From the NCBI GenBank assembly GCA_002727275.1, contig PBWO01000044.1, positions 1 through 22,844 on the forward strand: a stretch of 22,844 bases of DNA, given 5' to 3'. Origin of the DNA: Methanobacteriota archaeon. Lineage in GTDB: Archaea > Thermoplasmatota > Poseidoniia > Poseidoniales > Thalassarchaeaceae. The position numbers were made by a program, and so were the translations under genes. The notes under the pieces were generated by a model. The model was not told the origin of the DNA. It saw only the letters and a program-made list of their open reading frames with translations, and made no database searches. Below, one piece after another: positions 1 to 6,720 of this stretch. Within the stretch, counting starts at the first letter, position 1. Each line of letters begins with the position of its first letter.

Positions 1-486
1 CATTCTGCGATGTTCCTCTCCGTTCAATTCTAAATCTTCAGATTGCATCTCCGATTCATTGAGTATAGAATCCAGTCGCTCTACCAGAGGAAGTAGGCCA
101 GGTACGACTTCTTTGTTGCCATTATCATCAGCTAGACCAGGATAATGGGATAGTATAGTACGAGCAGCATGGGTTGCAATAGCCACTGCCTCGTTGGAGC
201 TGATGTTGATTCCCTGTTGGAAGAGAAGGTCTTCTGCCGACTCAAGAGATTTGTGAGCATCTAGTAGTCCCTGAACCTCAGGAGTCTCACTGAGTACTGT
301 ATCCACCCCTCTTGACAGTAGGTCGAGTCTTTGGGAAGTGTACGATAAATCGCCCTGAAGGGCGCCCATCTTCTCTCTCATCCTCTCGCGCTGACGCAGT
401 ACCGCTTGGTGTCTGAGCCACAGGGTGAGTAGGGCTATGCCCAGAAGGGCGTAGAGTGCTAGAACACCCATTGTGATGTTTTCCAT
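1..486 (-). CDS. Partial membrane-anchored coiled-coil protein, function unknown
   Basis: An open frame begins at an ATG (complement of 484-486) and runs to the window edge for 162 codons without a stop, so the C-terminus is missing. Residues about 5-23 are a single hydrophobic segment (MGVLALYALLGIALLTLW) followed at once by basic residues and a heptad-like helical stretch rich in Arg, Gln, Glu and Leu (about 25-60). The rest is acidic and helical. This suggests an N-terminally anchored protein with a cytoplasmic coiled coil. An AT-rich element on the minus strand around 511-517 lies about 28 bases before the ATG, which fits a near-leaderless start. It follows dnaG in the same direction but a strong hairpin lies between them. 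No family was recognised. A competing frame from 550 is rejected because it quickly becomes Pro/Ser/Arg-rich nonsense. Confidence 0.7.
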   Translation of the reverse strand, partial: MENITMGVLALYALLGIALLTLWLRHQAVLRQRERMREKMGALQGDLSYTSQRLDLLSRGVDTVLSETPEVQGLLDAHKSLESAEDLLFQQGINISSNEAVAIATHAARTILSHYPGLADDNGNKEVVPGLLPLVERLDSILNESEMQSEDLELNGEEHRRM

Positions 487-554
487 CCGGCCGCAGCGGA
501 ACTGCGCGACTTTTGATGGCTTCTGCGGATTCAAAGGTTGATGCGGCCATTGTA

Positions 555-573
555 GGCGGGACTATGTCCCGCC
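555..573 (-). terminator. Perfect hairpin downstream of dnaG, probable terminator
   Basis: An 8-bp perfect inverted repeat (GGCGGGAC, loop TAT, GTCCCGCC) starts about 20 bases after the dnaG stop and before the next gene on the same strand. The position suits a transcription terminator or a processing/stability hairpin. No long U tract follows, so termination is inferred from position and structure only. Confidence 0.5.
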
Positions 574-593
574 GAAAGACCGGTGTTTCCGTA

Positions 594-1739
594 TCAGATA
601 TTCTCTGTTGAGTATGCCTGTACGCCGCCCTTTCGGGTGACTGTTCCTACTGAGGTCCCAAGCACATTCTCGATACCGGCTCCAGAAGCCAGATCGAAGA
701 TTCGTGCAGTGACCTTGCCAGCAAACACCAACCCCTGAGCATTCTCAGAGGAGTTCAACGCGTTCTCAAGACTTCGAGCCCCGATTGGGTCCGAGCCGGT
801 TCCGTCAGCATGGACGATAACAGCTTGGTTGCGCTTCAAGCCGTCGAGCATTCCTGCCCAGGCCTTGACTTCATCGGGTGTCTCAAGTGCTTCTTGGCCG
901 CGACCGACAGATCGGTCGTCGTCGATTTTGATTTCCTTCTGGATTCGGGCGACGACTTTGCCGGCAGTCTCTTTCTGAGCCAAGGCCTTCGTTACGACCT
1001 TCATTTCGAGGTGTTCAACCTCTCGACTGGTCGGTGCGAAAGCAACATGTGTCAGGCTGTTTCCAAGTTCTCCACTAATCTCCATGAGTAGTAGTTTTCC
1101 GCCGCGGTCACCATCAAGGAAGGCTGTCACCGTCTTCTTGCCCTTGGCAAGTTTGGCTAGTTCCGGATTGATTCCGGAACCCATGGTGGCAATGGCGTTC
1201 TTGATGTCGTACTTCAGCAGGTTTCGTACATCGTTGCGACCCTCGACGATGATAATCGCCTCAGATTCACCGACGTTCGGTCCTGCGGTCATTCCTTTGT
1301 AATCCGCTTCTTTCTCCAGATTAAGGACTGTGCGAACCTCATCGAGGATGTTTCTCGACTCGTCAGCACCTGAGTTGACGATATCTAGCAGGAGCTGTTT
1401 GGCCCTGTCGATTACCGTATCCTTCTTGGCTGAGCGGATGTTCTCGATTCGCTTTACCTTGATGACTGACTTGCAGGGTCCAATCCTGTCGATTGTCTCC
1501 AATGCTGCGCCAATCACCGCGGTGCTAACTTGGTCAATAGAAGAAGAGAGTTGGATCTCCCCGTTCACCTTGCCCTTGTGCTGGTGTAGTATTACGTCGA
1601 CGTGGCCGATTCTTCCGGTTCGCTGCAGCTTGCGCAGTTGTAGCTCCTCGCCGAGTAGTCCCTCGGTTTGGCCGAAAATCGCCCCTACGACGTCTTTGCG
1701 CGCGACTGTTCCGTCTGTGCGGATTGTCGCGTGTATCAC
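594..1739 (-). CDS. dnaG: Archaeal DnaG-like primase (TOPRIM protein)
   Basis: Archaeal DnaG-type protein, 381 residues, close to the shorter end of the family. The N-terminal block with DVVGAIFGQTEGLLGEEL (about 16-33) is the highly conserved archaeal DnaG start. A TOPRIM domain follows, with EGRND at 166-170 (catalytic Glu166) and DGDRGG at 209-214 (metal-binding Asp209 and Asp211). Archaeal DnaG has been shown to make RNA primers in some species and also associates with the exosome as an RNA-tail-binding subunit; which role dominates here cannot be seen. The start is a GTG, because the frame is closed by a stop three codons upstream and the residues match the family start. A TATA-like element sits 26 bases upstream, so the mRNA is probably leaderless or nearly so. 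Confidence 0.95.
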   Translation of the reverse strand: MIHATIRTDGTVARKDVVGAIFGQTEGLLGEELQLRKLQRTGRIGHVDVILHQHKGKVNGEIQLSSSIDQVSTAVIGAALETIDRIGPCKSVIKVKRIENIRSAKKDTVIDRAKQLLLDIVNSGADESRNILDEVRTVLNLEKEADYKGMTAGPNVGESEAIIIVEGRNDVRNLLKYDIKNAIATMGSGINPELAKLAKGKKTVTAFLDGDRGGKLLLMEISGELGNSLTHVAFAPTSREVEHLEMKVVTKALAQKETAGKVVARIQKEIKIDDDRSVGRGQEALETPDEVKAWAGMLDGLKRNQAVIVHADGTGSDPIGARSLENALNSSENAQGLVFAGKVTARIFDLASGAGIENVLGTSVGTVTRKGGVQAYSTENI

Positions 1740-1760
1740 GTATTTTCCTTAGTTTGTCAT

Positions 1761-1768
1761 TGTATATT
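1761..1768 (-). promoter_or_regulatory. TATA-like box for dnaG
   Basis: On the minus strand the bases read AATATACA, centred about 26 bases before the dnaG GTG. This is the spacing expected of an archaeal TATA box whose transcript starts at or next to the start codon. Confidence 0.55.
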
Positions 1769-1782
1769 CTCCTTAGGCTCTC

Positions 1783-1896
1783 GGCCCCACTTTCGGGGCC
1801 TCGCTCCCGGTTTTCGCCAATTGGCGGTTCGGTGGATGGGCGCAAAACGCCCGCGAGTGTGGCAGAGTACCTGCAGGTCGTGCGACTCGGGTCCCC
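1783..1896. other. Inverted-repeat cluster in the dnaG / TerB-like intergenic region
   Basis: The 245-base gap 1740-1984 holds no convincing gene. Within it are GGCCCC/GGGGCC (1783-1788 with 1795-1800), the 12-base palindrome CGCCAATTGGCG (1815-1826), GGGCG/CGCCC with a CAAAA loop (1838-1852) and the palindrome ACCTGCAGGT (1869-1878). An outer helix between 1795-1803 and 1888-1896 is possible with one mismatch and one G-U pair, but it competes with the first hairpin. It could be an unrecognised structured RNA on either strand or regulatory DNA. It is not a tRNA, and no SRP or RNase P RNA motif was seen. Confidence 0.4.
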
Positions 1897-1954
1897 TTCA
1901 TGAACGCTACTATCGAGTAAGCGGGTGATTATCGGTAGAGTGTGGTTCGCGAGG

Positions 1955-1962
1955 CATTAAGG
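1955..1962 (+). promoter_or_regulatory. TATA-like box for the TerB-like/MobA operon
   Basis: CATTAAGG is centred about 26 bases before the ATG at 1985, with no Shine-Dalgarno in between. It lies inside an inverted repeat, GATTATC (1927-1933) and GATAATC (1971-1977), that could serve as an operator. Confidence 0.45.
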
Positions 1963-1984
1963 TACTCGGAGATAATCGCGATAC

Positions 1985-2452
1985 ATGGAGGCGGGTTTGA
2001 GTGATTGTCTCGAGGTCTTCCGAGGAGCCACCAGATTGGCTCTGCGTGACGGACATCTCTCAAATGGTGAGAAGCGTTTGCTGGTCAAGTTGGCTCATGC
2101 CCTTAGATTAGAGGAGGATGAGCCTAGGTTGGTCTATGATTCAGTAGTCAAGAATGCTGGTCTATCTGCTGGTAGAGAATTAGGTGGCCAAGAGAAGATG
2201 ATGGTTTACGAGCAAGTGCTAGAGGCCGTCCTGATACACACTGACCGATCCGAAGATGAGCTCATGTTGGTGGCCTATCTGCGCAGAGCGTTTCAGATCA
2301 GCGATGCGGAGCATAGGGCCATCACCCGGAGCCTAGACCGTCAGTTGGAGCAAATCATCCATCGTAATGTGTTGCAGGACTTCCGTATGCGACTCGATGA
2401 CACCATGGAGAAGATTGGGGGAATCTTCGACCGGATTGGGATACAGATTTGA
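1985..2452 (+). CDS. TerB/DUF533-like helical protein
   Basis: 155-residue soluble all-helical protein with two related halves. The first contains LRDGHLSNGEKRLLVKLA (about 19-36) and the second LIHTDRSEDELMLVAYLRRA (about 87-106). The pattern of an acidic/Gly turn followed by S-x-x-E and hydrophobic helix recalls TerB/DUF533-type domains, which are helical and bind metal in characterised members; this resemblance is by eye and not certain. No signal peptide or membrane segment is present. It is the first gene of a tight operon with 2460-3110, 3142-3351 and mobA. The start has no Shine-Dalgarno but has a TATA-like element 26 bases upstream, consistent with a leaderless message. Confidence 0.7.
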   Translation: MEAGLSDCLEVFRGATRLALRDGHLSNGEKRLLVKLAHALRLEEDEPRLVYDSVVKNAGLSAGRELGGQEKMMVYEQVLEAVLIHTDRSEDELMLVAYLRRAFQISDAEHRAITRSLDRQLEQIIHRNVLQDFRMRLDDTMEKIGGIFDRIGIQI

Positions 2453-2459
2453 GGTTCGT

Positions 2460-3110
2460 ATGACCCAGACCGATTCACTTGACCAATTCCTCGATTCTCA
2501 GTCTCCCAGAATCCACCGCTCCGATCGTAAACTGGTCAAGATGGTGCGTGAGGCTTACCCTATCGGTGTCCCCGCCCTAATCATGAAATCCAGTACCGAT
2601 CGGCTGGGCGAGTCGGCTGGGTATGAGTTCCATCTCGGGACTCCTGATGAATTACTCCGCAGATTAGCATCCTGGTTGCTCACTGGAGCAGGGCCGGACC
2701 AACGCCATCTACTGGGTCTGGTTGGGCGTCTATGGGAGCGTCATGGGCGCGAAGATGTGGCACTCGCTGCATTGCTTCTAGCTAATCTCGATCATGCCTC
2801 CTTGGGCTCGGACCCTTGGCAGGTTCTGGCTTCCTCGACCCGAGGGGCTGAGCCTGCAGAGGCATTGTTGCTCAGTATCGAGGAATTGATTCGAGCGGGA
2901 CGAGAGATTCCTTCCGATGAAGTTGTCATTAGGTGGTGTAAGAATAGACCAGTAGATGGGCATCTGGCGATATTAGTGGTACATGCAGGCTCGGTAAAGG
3001 GGATATCTCCTAGTGAAGGCGTGTTCGATGCTTTGACCACTGTTGAGATTCCAACCGAGGACTCACTGTTAGGCAGGATAATGGAAAGGATGAGGGAGTC
3101 ACGAGCGTAG
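2460..3110 (+). CDS. Hypothetical helical-repeat (HEAT/AlkD-like) protein
   Basis: 216-residue soluble protein starting only 7 bases after the TerB-like stop. The ATG at 2460 is chosen over an upstream in-frame ATG because it follows GAGGTT at good Shine-Dalgarno spacing and avoids a long overlap. The sequence is a series of amphipathic Leu/Ala-rich helices; the part with LVGRLWERHGREDVALAALL recalls the helical repeats of AlkD-type DNA alkylation-repair proteins, where a Trp followed by charged residues caps helix pairs. No catalytic residue could be assigned, so a HEAT-like scaffold is the safest reading. Co-transcription with a TerB-like protein and MobA gives no clear function. Confidence 0.65.
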   Translation: MTQTDSLDQFLDSQSPRIHRSDRKLVKMVREAYPIGVPALIMKSSTDRLGESAGYEFHLGTPDELLRRLASWLLTGAGPDQRHLLGLVGRLWERHGREDVALAALLLANLDHASLGSDPWQVLASSTRGAEPAEALLLSIEELIRAGREIPSDEVVIRWCKNRPVDGHLAILVVHAGSVKGISPSEGVFDALTTVEIPTEDSLLGRIMERMRESRA

Positions 3111-3141
3111 TACTGATGTTGGTGGACTAAGGCGGGAGGGT

Positions 3142-3351
3142 ATGAGTAATCGTCTGCTGCCCTCGGATGACCCGGTCGCAGAGCAGGTTCTAGAGTGGAC
3201 CATTCAACGCGATGCTCAGGATATTCGGCAATTGATGCGTTGGATGGAGACCAAGCGCTCGAGAAAGGATAGGGCTGCATTGCTGAATCGTTCACTGGAC
3301 CTGATGGATGAGATCCAGCATGCGCTGCGTAGGCTCGACGAGCTTCGGTGA
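3142..3351 (+). CDS. Small charged helical protein, function unknown
   Basis: 69-residue protein, almost entirely predicted helical, with alternating acidic and basic residues (for example IRQLMRWMETKRSRKDRAAL, about 28-47) and a Leu/Arg-rich C-terminal helix. It could form a coiled coil or act as an adaptor. A strong GGGAGGG Shine-Dalgarno lies just before the ATG, and its stop is 4 bases before mobA, so it is translated from the operon message. No family was recognised. It is considered real because of its start signal and its tight fit between two coding genes on the same strand. Confidence 0.65.
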   Translation: MSNRLLPSDDPVAEQVLEWTIQRDAQDIRQLMRWMETKRSRKDRAALLNRSLDLMDEIQHALRRLDELR

Positions 3352-3355
3352 TTGT

Positions 3356-3919
3356 ATGAGATCTTTGCTACTCGCTGGTGGTCGCTCTATGAGGATGGGT
3401 CGTGATAAGGCCCTACTGGAAGTTGATGGTGAGCCTTGTATCGCACGCGTTGCGATGGCTCTGGCAGAAGCCGGGCCCGAGCCGATTCGAATCGCAGTTG
3501 CCAATCCAGAGGATGTCGAATCGTATGGAGCTGTCATCGACCCACAGCTAGATGTCGAATGGGTATTGGATGCTGAGCCCCACTCAGGTCCAATCGAGGC
3601 GTTAGTGGAGGCTTTCGAGGACCCGTTGGTTGAGTCCGAGACCATTCAGCTCGCTCCTGTAGATGTTCCTTGGGTCCAATCAGACCTTTTCGTTTCCCTC
3701 GAGGAGGCACTGGATTCTGCAGACGCCCTAGTAATGCCGAGTGATGGTGTTTGGAATCACCCTCTATTGGCCTTGGTCCGGCCTGATGTAGTTCTCAGTA
3801 GGCTGATTTCAGGTGACCGTAGGCCTCTTCACTTACAATTCGCGGAAATGCCGCACTCAATCCTACTCGAGGACGCAAGTATACTCCGGAACATCAACCA
3901 CCCTGAGGATCTAGAGTGA
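3356..3919 (+). CDS. mobA: Molybdenum cofactor guanylyltransferase (MobA-like)
   Basis: 187 residues, normal for MobA. The enzyme joins GMP from GTP to Mo-molybdopterin, giving the guanine dinucleotide cofactor used by DMSO-reductase-family enzymes. The N-terminus carries the nucleotidyltransferase signature LLAGGRSMRMGRDKALL (5-21), with the Gly-rich GTP loop, Arg-Met-Gly and the conserved Lys. A PVDVPWV segment is the metal-binding region, and the end, NINHPEDLE, matches the family's N-x-N-x-P-x-D-L tail. The start at 3356 is preceded by GGTGA and removes the upstream extension that would overlap the previous gene. Last gene of the operon. Its 3' end overlaps convergent purN by 9 bases. Other MobA-like sugar or CMP transferases are possible but less likely. 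Confidence 0.85.
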   Translation: MRSLLLAGGRSMRMGRDKALLEVDGEPCIARVAMALAEAGPEPIRIAVANPEDVESYGAVIDPQLDVEWVLDAEPHSGPIEALVEAFEDPLVESETIQLAPVDVPWVQSDLFVSLEEALDSADALVMPSDGVWNHPLLALVRPDVVLSRLISGDRRPLHLQFAEMPHSILLEDASILRNINHPEDLE

Positions 3920-4543
3920 AATCTGGCCCGAGCAAAGAATGTCTAGGGTTTTGGGGTACAACACGTGCTCCACACGCTTGACCCTCTCTTGCAGAGCGCT
4001 CTCATCGTCGCCCTCGTGCACATCGACTTGTATCTGTGCGAGGATTGGTCCTGAGTCCACTCCTTCGTCAACGAGATGCACCGTGCATCCAGTAACATCA
4101 ACCCCCGCTGCGAGTACATCCCTATGCGCATGAGCACCAGGGAAGTCTGGGAGAAGTGAGGGGTGGATGTTGACTAATCGGCCCTTCCAGCGGCTGACAA
4201 ACCAAGGCGTCAGAATACGCATGTAACCGCTTAGGACGACCAATTCGATGTTGTGTTCCTCAAGCGCTGCGTTGATCAATTGCTCATGAGCAACGCGGCG
4301 CTCCTTAGCTCCGGTTTTCGTCGGTAGAGGAATACCGAGACTGGGCAGGCCTGCATCGATACCGTGCTGAAGCCCTCCCGCATCTGCCTTATCGGACAGG
4401 ACCAGAGCAGTGCGGTGTGTTCTGGGAGTGGCCTGATATTGTAGTAGGGCAGCTAGGCCCGAGCCTCCACCAGAGACAATCACAGCAACTCTGATTGGAT
4501 CTTCTAGCGAGCCTTCTCTCGGCAGTAAGAAGTCGCCGCTCAT
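3911..4543 (-). CDS. purN: Phosphoribosylglycinamide formyltransferase (GAR transformylase)
   Basis: 210 residues. PurN transfers a formyl group from 10-formyltetrahydrofolate to GAR, the third step of purine synthesis. After an unusual N-terminal extension of about 15 residues the family fold begins with VAVIVSGGGSGLAALL (19-34). The catalytic triad is intact: Asn125 and His127 in NIHPSLLP, and Asp163 in VDEGVDSGPI, with the same 36-residue His-Asp spacing as the E. coli enzyme. It is a single-gene unit here, convergent and overlapping with mobA, and divergent from the DUF454 gene. Together with PurH at 15161-16744 it indicates a folate-dependent purine pathway. Confidence 0.94.
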   Translation of the reverse strand: MSGDFLLPREGSLEDPIRVAVIVSGGGSGLAALLQYQATPRTHRTALVLSDKADAGGLQHGIDAGLPSLGIPLPTKTGAKERRVAHEQLINAALEEHNIELVVLSGYMRILTPWFVSRWKGRLVNIHPSLLPDFPGAHAHRDVLAAGVDVTGCTVHLVDEGVDSGPILAQIQVDVHEGDDESALQERVKRVEHVLYPKTLDILCSGQISL

Positions 4544-4607
4544 GACCTCTACGAAGGCAGGTAGGGCTTGAGAATTGGGGAGTGGTTGGAGGAGGGCAAA
4601 TACTCGG

Positions 4608-4613
4608 TTTTAT
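4608..4613 (+). promoter_or_regulatory. TATA-like box for the DUF454 gene
   Basis: TTTTAT is centred about 28 bases before the in-frame GTG at 4639. It is the main reason for preferring that start over the earlier GTG at 4582. Confidence 0.4.
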
Positions 4614-4638
4614 CCCTAGAATACGCCCGCATGCTGCT

Positions 4639-5124
4639 GTGGACCGCCTAAAGACCATTGACGAGGTAGTAGAGAAATACTGCGTCGCCAGCAGTCCTGC
4701 GAAGAGCAAGTTCTACGTCGGTCTGGGGATGATGTTCCTTGGTTTCGCCGTAATCGGCATCTGGGTTCCGGGTTGGCCGACTGTTTCCTGGGCAGTTCCG
4801 GCGGCCTTCCTATTCTCAATGTCCAGTGAGAAGATGTTCAGGATGACTTTGACAAACCGCTACTTTGGGGCGGCCATGTTCGAGTATTACGCCACGGGCA
4901 AGACCATTCCAAAGCACGCCAAGTACGGTACAATCGGTCTTATCGCGATTATGGCTTCTGTCTCCTCTTACTTCGTGTGGCTGGTATCGACTAAGGGTGA
5001 CGGGGTGCTCAGTGACCCTTCCTCGTGGAACGGCGCAGATCCAGGTTTCGGTGCTGGTACAGTAATTCTTGTGGGCTTAATTGGGGTTTGGTACGTCGGT
5101 TTCAGAGTCCCAACAAGAGAATAA
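4639..5124 (+). CDS. DUF454 (YbaN-like) membrane protein
   Basis: 161 residues from the GTG at 4639; an earlier GTG at 4582 would add 19 residues. The DUF454 pattern is clear: a first hydrophobic segment YVGLGMMFLGFAVIGIWVPG (26-45), then WPTVSWAVPAAFLFSMSSEK, an aromatic FGAAMFEYYATG and the conserved IPKHAK (90-95). Two further membrane helices follow (about 98-116 and 138-155), ending in RVPTR as in family members. The role of DUF454 proteins is unknown. An acidic loop of about 20 residues between the last two helices is longer than I expect. The gene is divergent from purN and stands alone; the next gene has its own promoter. Confidence 0.8.
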   Translation: MDRLKTIDEVVEKYCVASSPAKSKFYVGLGMMFLGFAVIGIWVPGWPTVSWAVPAAFLFSMSSEKMFRMTLTNRYFGAAMFEYYATGKTIPKHAKYGTIGLIAIMASVSSYFVWLVSTKGDGVLSDPSSWNGADPGFGAGTVILVGLIGVWYVGFRVPTRE

Positions 5125-5146
5125 ATTGTCCAATCACTGAACCAAG

Positions 5147-5154
5147 TTACTTAT
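5147..5154 (+). promoter_or_regulatory. TATA-like box for the dockerin protein gene
   Basis: TTACTTAT is centred about 30 bases before the ATG at 5181 and no Shine-Dalgarno is present, so the message would have a leader of only a few bases. Confidence 0.5.
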
Positions 5155-5180
5155 GTCTGGAACATCGATGGACTCTGTTC

Positions 5181-5804
5181 ATGGACCGAAAAGTGGACCT
5201 AACAATCGCTGCGCTGATATTTTTGGCTGGCACAGCAGGCCTCGTCTCCGGTGAAGACATCGGAGGCGTTGAAACAACGACCGACAAGGATGGAGAGATA
5301 GCCGAGGCTGCCCCCGTCACCGATCGTCACCTCCGTGGTGACGCTAACGACGACGGTAGTGTAGACATTGGCGACTTCATCGTGATGGCACAGTACATCA
5401 TGGGCTACGGCGGGGAGCCTGCTTCGATGGCGCAGGCCGATATCAACGGAGACCGTTCCGTGGATGTCGCTGACCTGGTGCTGCTGGCTGACTACCTGTG
5501 GGGCGAGGAAGAGTCTGTCTCTGGCCCTCAATCTATAGACAGTCGCGCATCAAAGGAAAGCGCGTCTGACAAGACTGAGCTGGCGTCATGCTTTGAGACC
5601 TACAGGACCCTACGTGGAGATGCTAACGGCGATGGAAGCGTCGATCTTGGTGACTTCATAGTGATGGTCCAGTACATCCTAGGATACGGGGATGCTCCTG
5701 CCTCAATGCAGGGAGCTGACATCAACGGTGATCACGCCGTCAACGTGCAGGATCTGGTTCTGCTTGCTGGCCACCTTTGGGGTGGTCAGTGCGAGCGCTG
5801 TTAG
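5181..5804 (+). CDS. Secreted protein with two dockerin type I modules
   Basis: 207 residues. Residues 1-24 form a signal peptide (basic start, hydrophobic core IAALIFLAGTAGL, likely cleavage near VSG-ED). After an acidic linker come two full type I dockerin modules, at about 51-108 and 144-201. Each has two calcium loops of the F-hand kind: DANDDGSVDIGD (54-65), DINGDRSVDVAD (87-98), DANGDGSVDLGD (147-158) and DINGDHAVNVQD (180-191); in the last one the ninth position is Asn, not Asp. Dockerins bind cohesins in bacterial cellulosomes; in archaea the partners are largely unknown. No catalytic domain is attached. Cys137, Cys204 and Cys207 lie outside the modules. The start at 5181 is set by the signal peptide and the TATA-like element; an upstream ATG in frame is rejected. 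Confidence 0.85.
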   Translation: MDRKVDLTIAALIFLAGTAGLVSGEDIGGVETTTDKDGEIAEAAPVTDRHLRGDANDDGSVDIGDFIVMAQYIMGYGGEPASMAQADINGDRSVDVADLVLLADYLWGEEESVSGPQSIDSRASKESASDKTELASCFETYRTLRGDANGDGSVDLGDFIVMVQYILGYGDAPASMQGADINGDHAVNVQDLVLLAGHLWGGQCERC

Positions 5805-5847
5805 ATCCGTCAACCATACTGGGCTAAGCCCATTGCAACCTACGCGA

Positions 5848-5873
5848 GCCCTCGCCCCAAACGGGGCGGGGGC
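5848..5873. terminator. Strong bidirectional hairpin between convergent genes
   Basis: An 11-bp stem, GCCCTCGCCCC with GGGGCGGGGGC and an AAAC loop (one G-U pair in the plus-strand RNA), fills most of the 79-base gap between the dockerin gene and the GT2 gene. It is the only convergent junction in the window with a real spacer. It can serve both strands as a terminator or 3' stabiliser; no U tract is evident. Confidence 0.55.
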
Positions 5874-5883
5874 CGCCAACAAT

Positions 5884-6615
5884 TCACTCCGGGCCCCAAG
5901 GGGTGATTTGTCTGGTTAGGCCAAGTCTGTGAGTGAATAGAAATCTCAAGTTTAGCAGGCCATCTCCCCAGGTGTTGATCTCCGCCTCGCCCACACGAGG
6001 GCGATAAGGAACGCTGACCTCTGCAGTCTTCTGCTTGCCCAGATATCGTCGGGCACGGATCTTGAACTCCTGAGACAATGGCATGCCGTCGTGCTTGGGT
6101 CGGACGCGTTCGTCCTCGAAAATCGACTTGCGGAAAATCCACATGCCGCTTTGAGAGTCGTGTATGCCGTACAAGTAGAGTATCTTGGCAGTGGTTGATA
6201 GTACCCAATTGCCAAATCCGTGGACCCCGGGCATCGCACCTTCCTCGGCTCTGCGAAGTCTGTCGCATGTAATCCATTGCAGACCCTCGTCCACCAACTT
6301 GCGAACTAGGTCCGGAACCTCTTCACCCGGGTAGGTACAATCAGCATCCATGGTTACAATGATTTCTCCCGGAGCCATTGCGAAACCGGTCTTGTATGCC
6401 CTACCATAGCCCTTGCGTGGCTCTAGGTATACCTTTGCTCCCTCTGATTCTGCAAGTTCTCTGGTGCGGTCAGTCGAGTTTCCGTCGATGATTAGGAAGT
6501 CGAGTTTGTCGCACCAACCATCGTTGGGGATGGATCTAATGGTGTCCACGATGGCTGCCTCTTCGTTGCGGGTCGGAATGACCACGGTGACGTGTACTGG
6601 CAGGGTCTCGTCCAT
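5884..6615 (-). CDS. GT2 family glycosyltransferase (dolichol-phosphate sugar synthase-like)
   Basis: 243 residues from the ATG at 6615; an upstream in-frame ATG at 6726 would overlap the divergent GT4 gene. The GT-A fold is plain: VTVVIPTRNEEAAI (9-22), LIIDGNSTDRT (41-51), RKGYGRAYKTGF (67-78), the metal-binding DAD at 90-92 in VTMDADCTYP, and SQEFKIRARR as the acceptor-side motif. It resembles DPM1-type enzymes that load a sugar on a polyprenyl phosphate using a nucleotide sugar at the cytoplasmic face. There is no C-terminal membrane anchor, as in soluble DPM1. Divergent to the GT4 gene, so both may serve envelope or N-glycan synthesis. The exact sugar cannot be told. Confidence 0.88.
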   Translation of the reverse strand: MDETLPVHVTVVIPTRNEEAAIVDTIRSIPNDGWCDKLDFLIIDGNSTDRTRELAESEGAKVYLEPRKGYGRAYKTGFAMAPGEIIVTMDADCTYPGEEVPDLVRKLVDEGLQWITCDRLRRAEEGAMPGVHGFGNWVLSTTAKILYLYGIHDSQSGMWIFRKSIFEDERVRPKHDGMPLSQEFKIRARRYLGKQKTAEVSVPYRPRVGEAEINTWGDGLLNLRFLFTHRLGLTRQITPWGPE

Positions 6616-6720
6616 ATTATCGAAGGCGCCCACCAGAGGCCTCGTTTTGAACAATACTAATCGTTGCCCCGTGGTCGTGCTCTTGAAATGCGGGCGCTGG
6701 GCCGCGAATACTGTGATTCC

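Noticed and set aside
287..550. Minus-strand 87-codon frame beginning MAASTFESAEA
   Set aside because: After about 25 residues it turns into Pro/Ser/Arg-rich text, while the overlapping frame from 486 has a membrane helix and coiled coil and stays open to the window edge.
1668..1928. Plus-strand 86-codon frame across the dnaG start and intergenic region
   Set aside because: Cys/Arg-rich composition, overlaps conserved dnaG and has no start signal.
3308..3355. Upstream in-frame extension of MobA
   Set aside because: It would overlap the 69-residue gene; the ATG at 3356 follows GGTGA and begins exactly where the family does.
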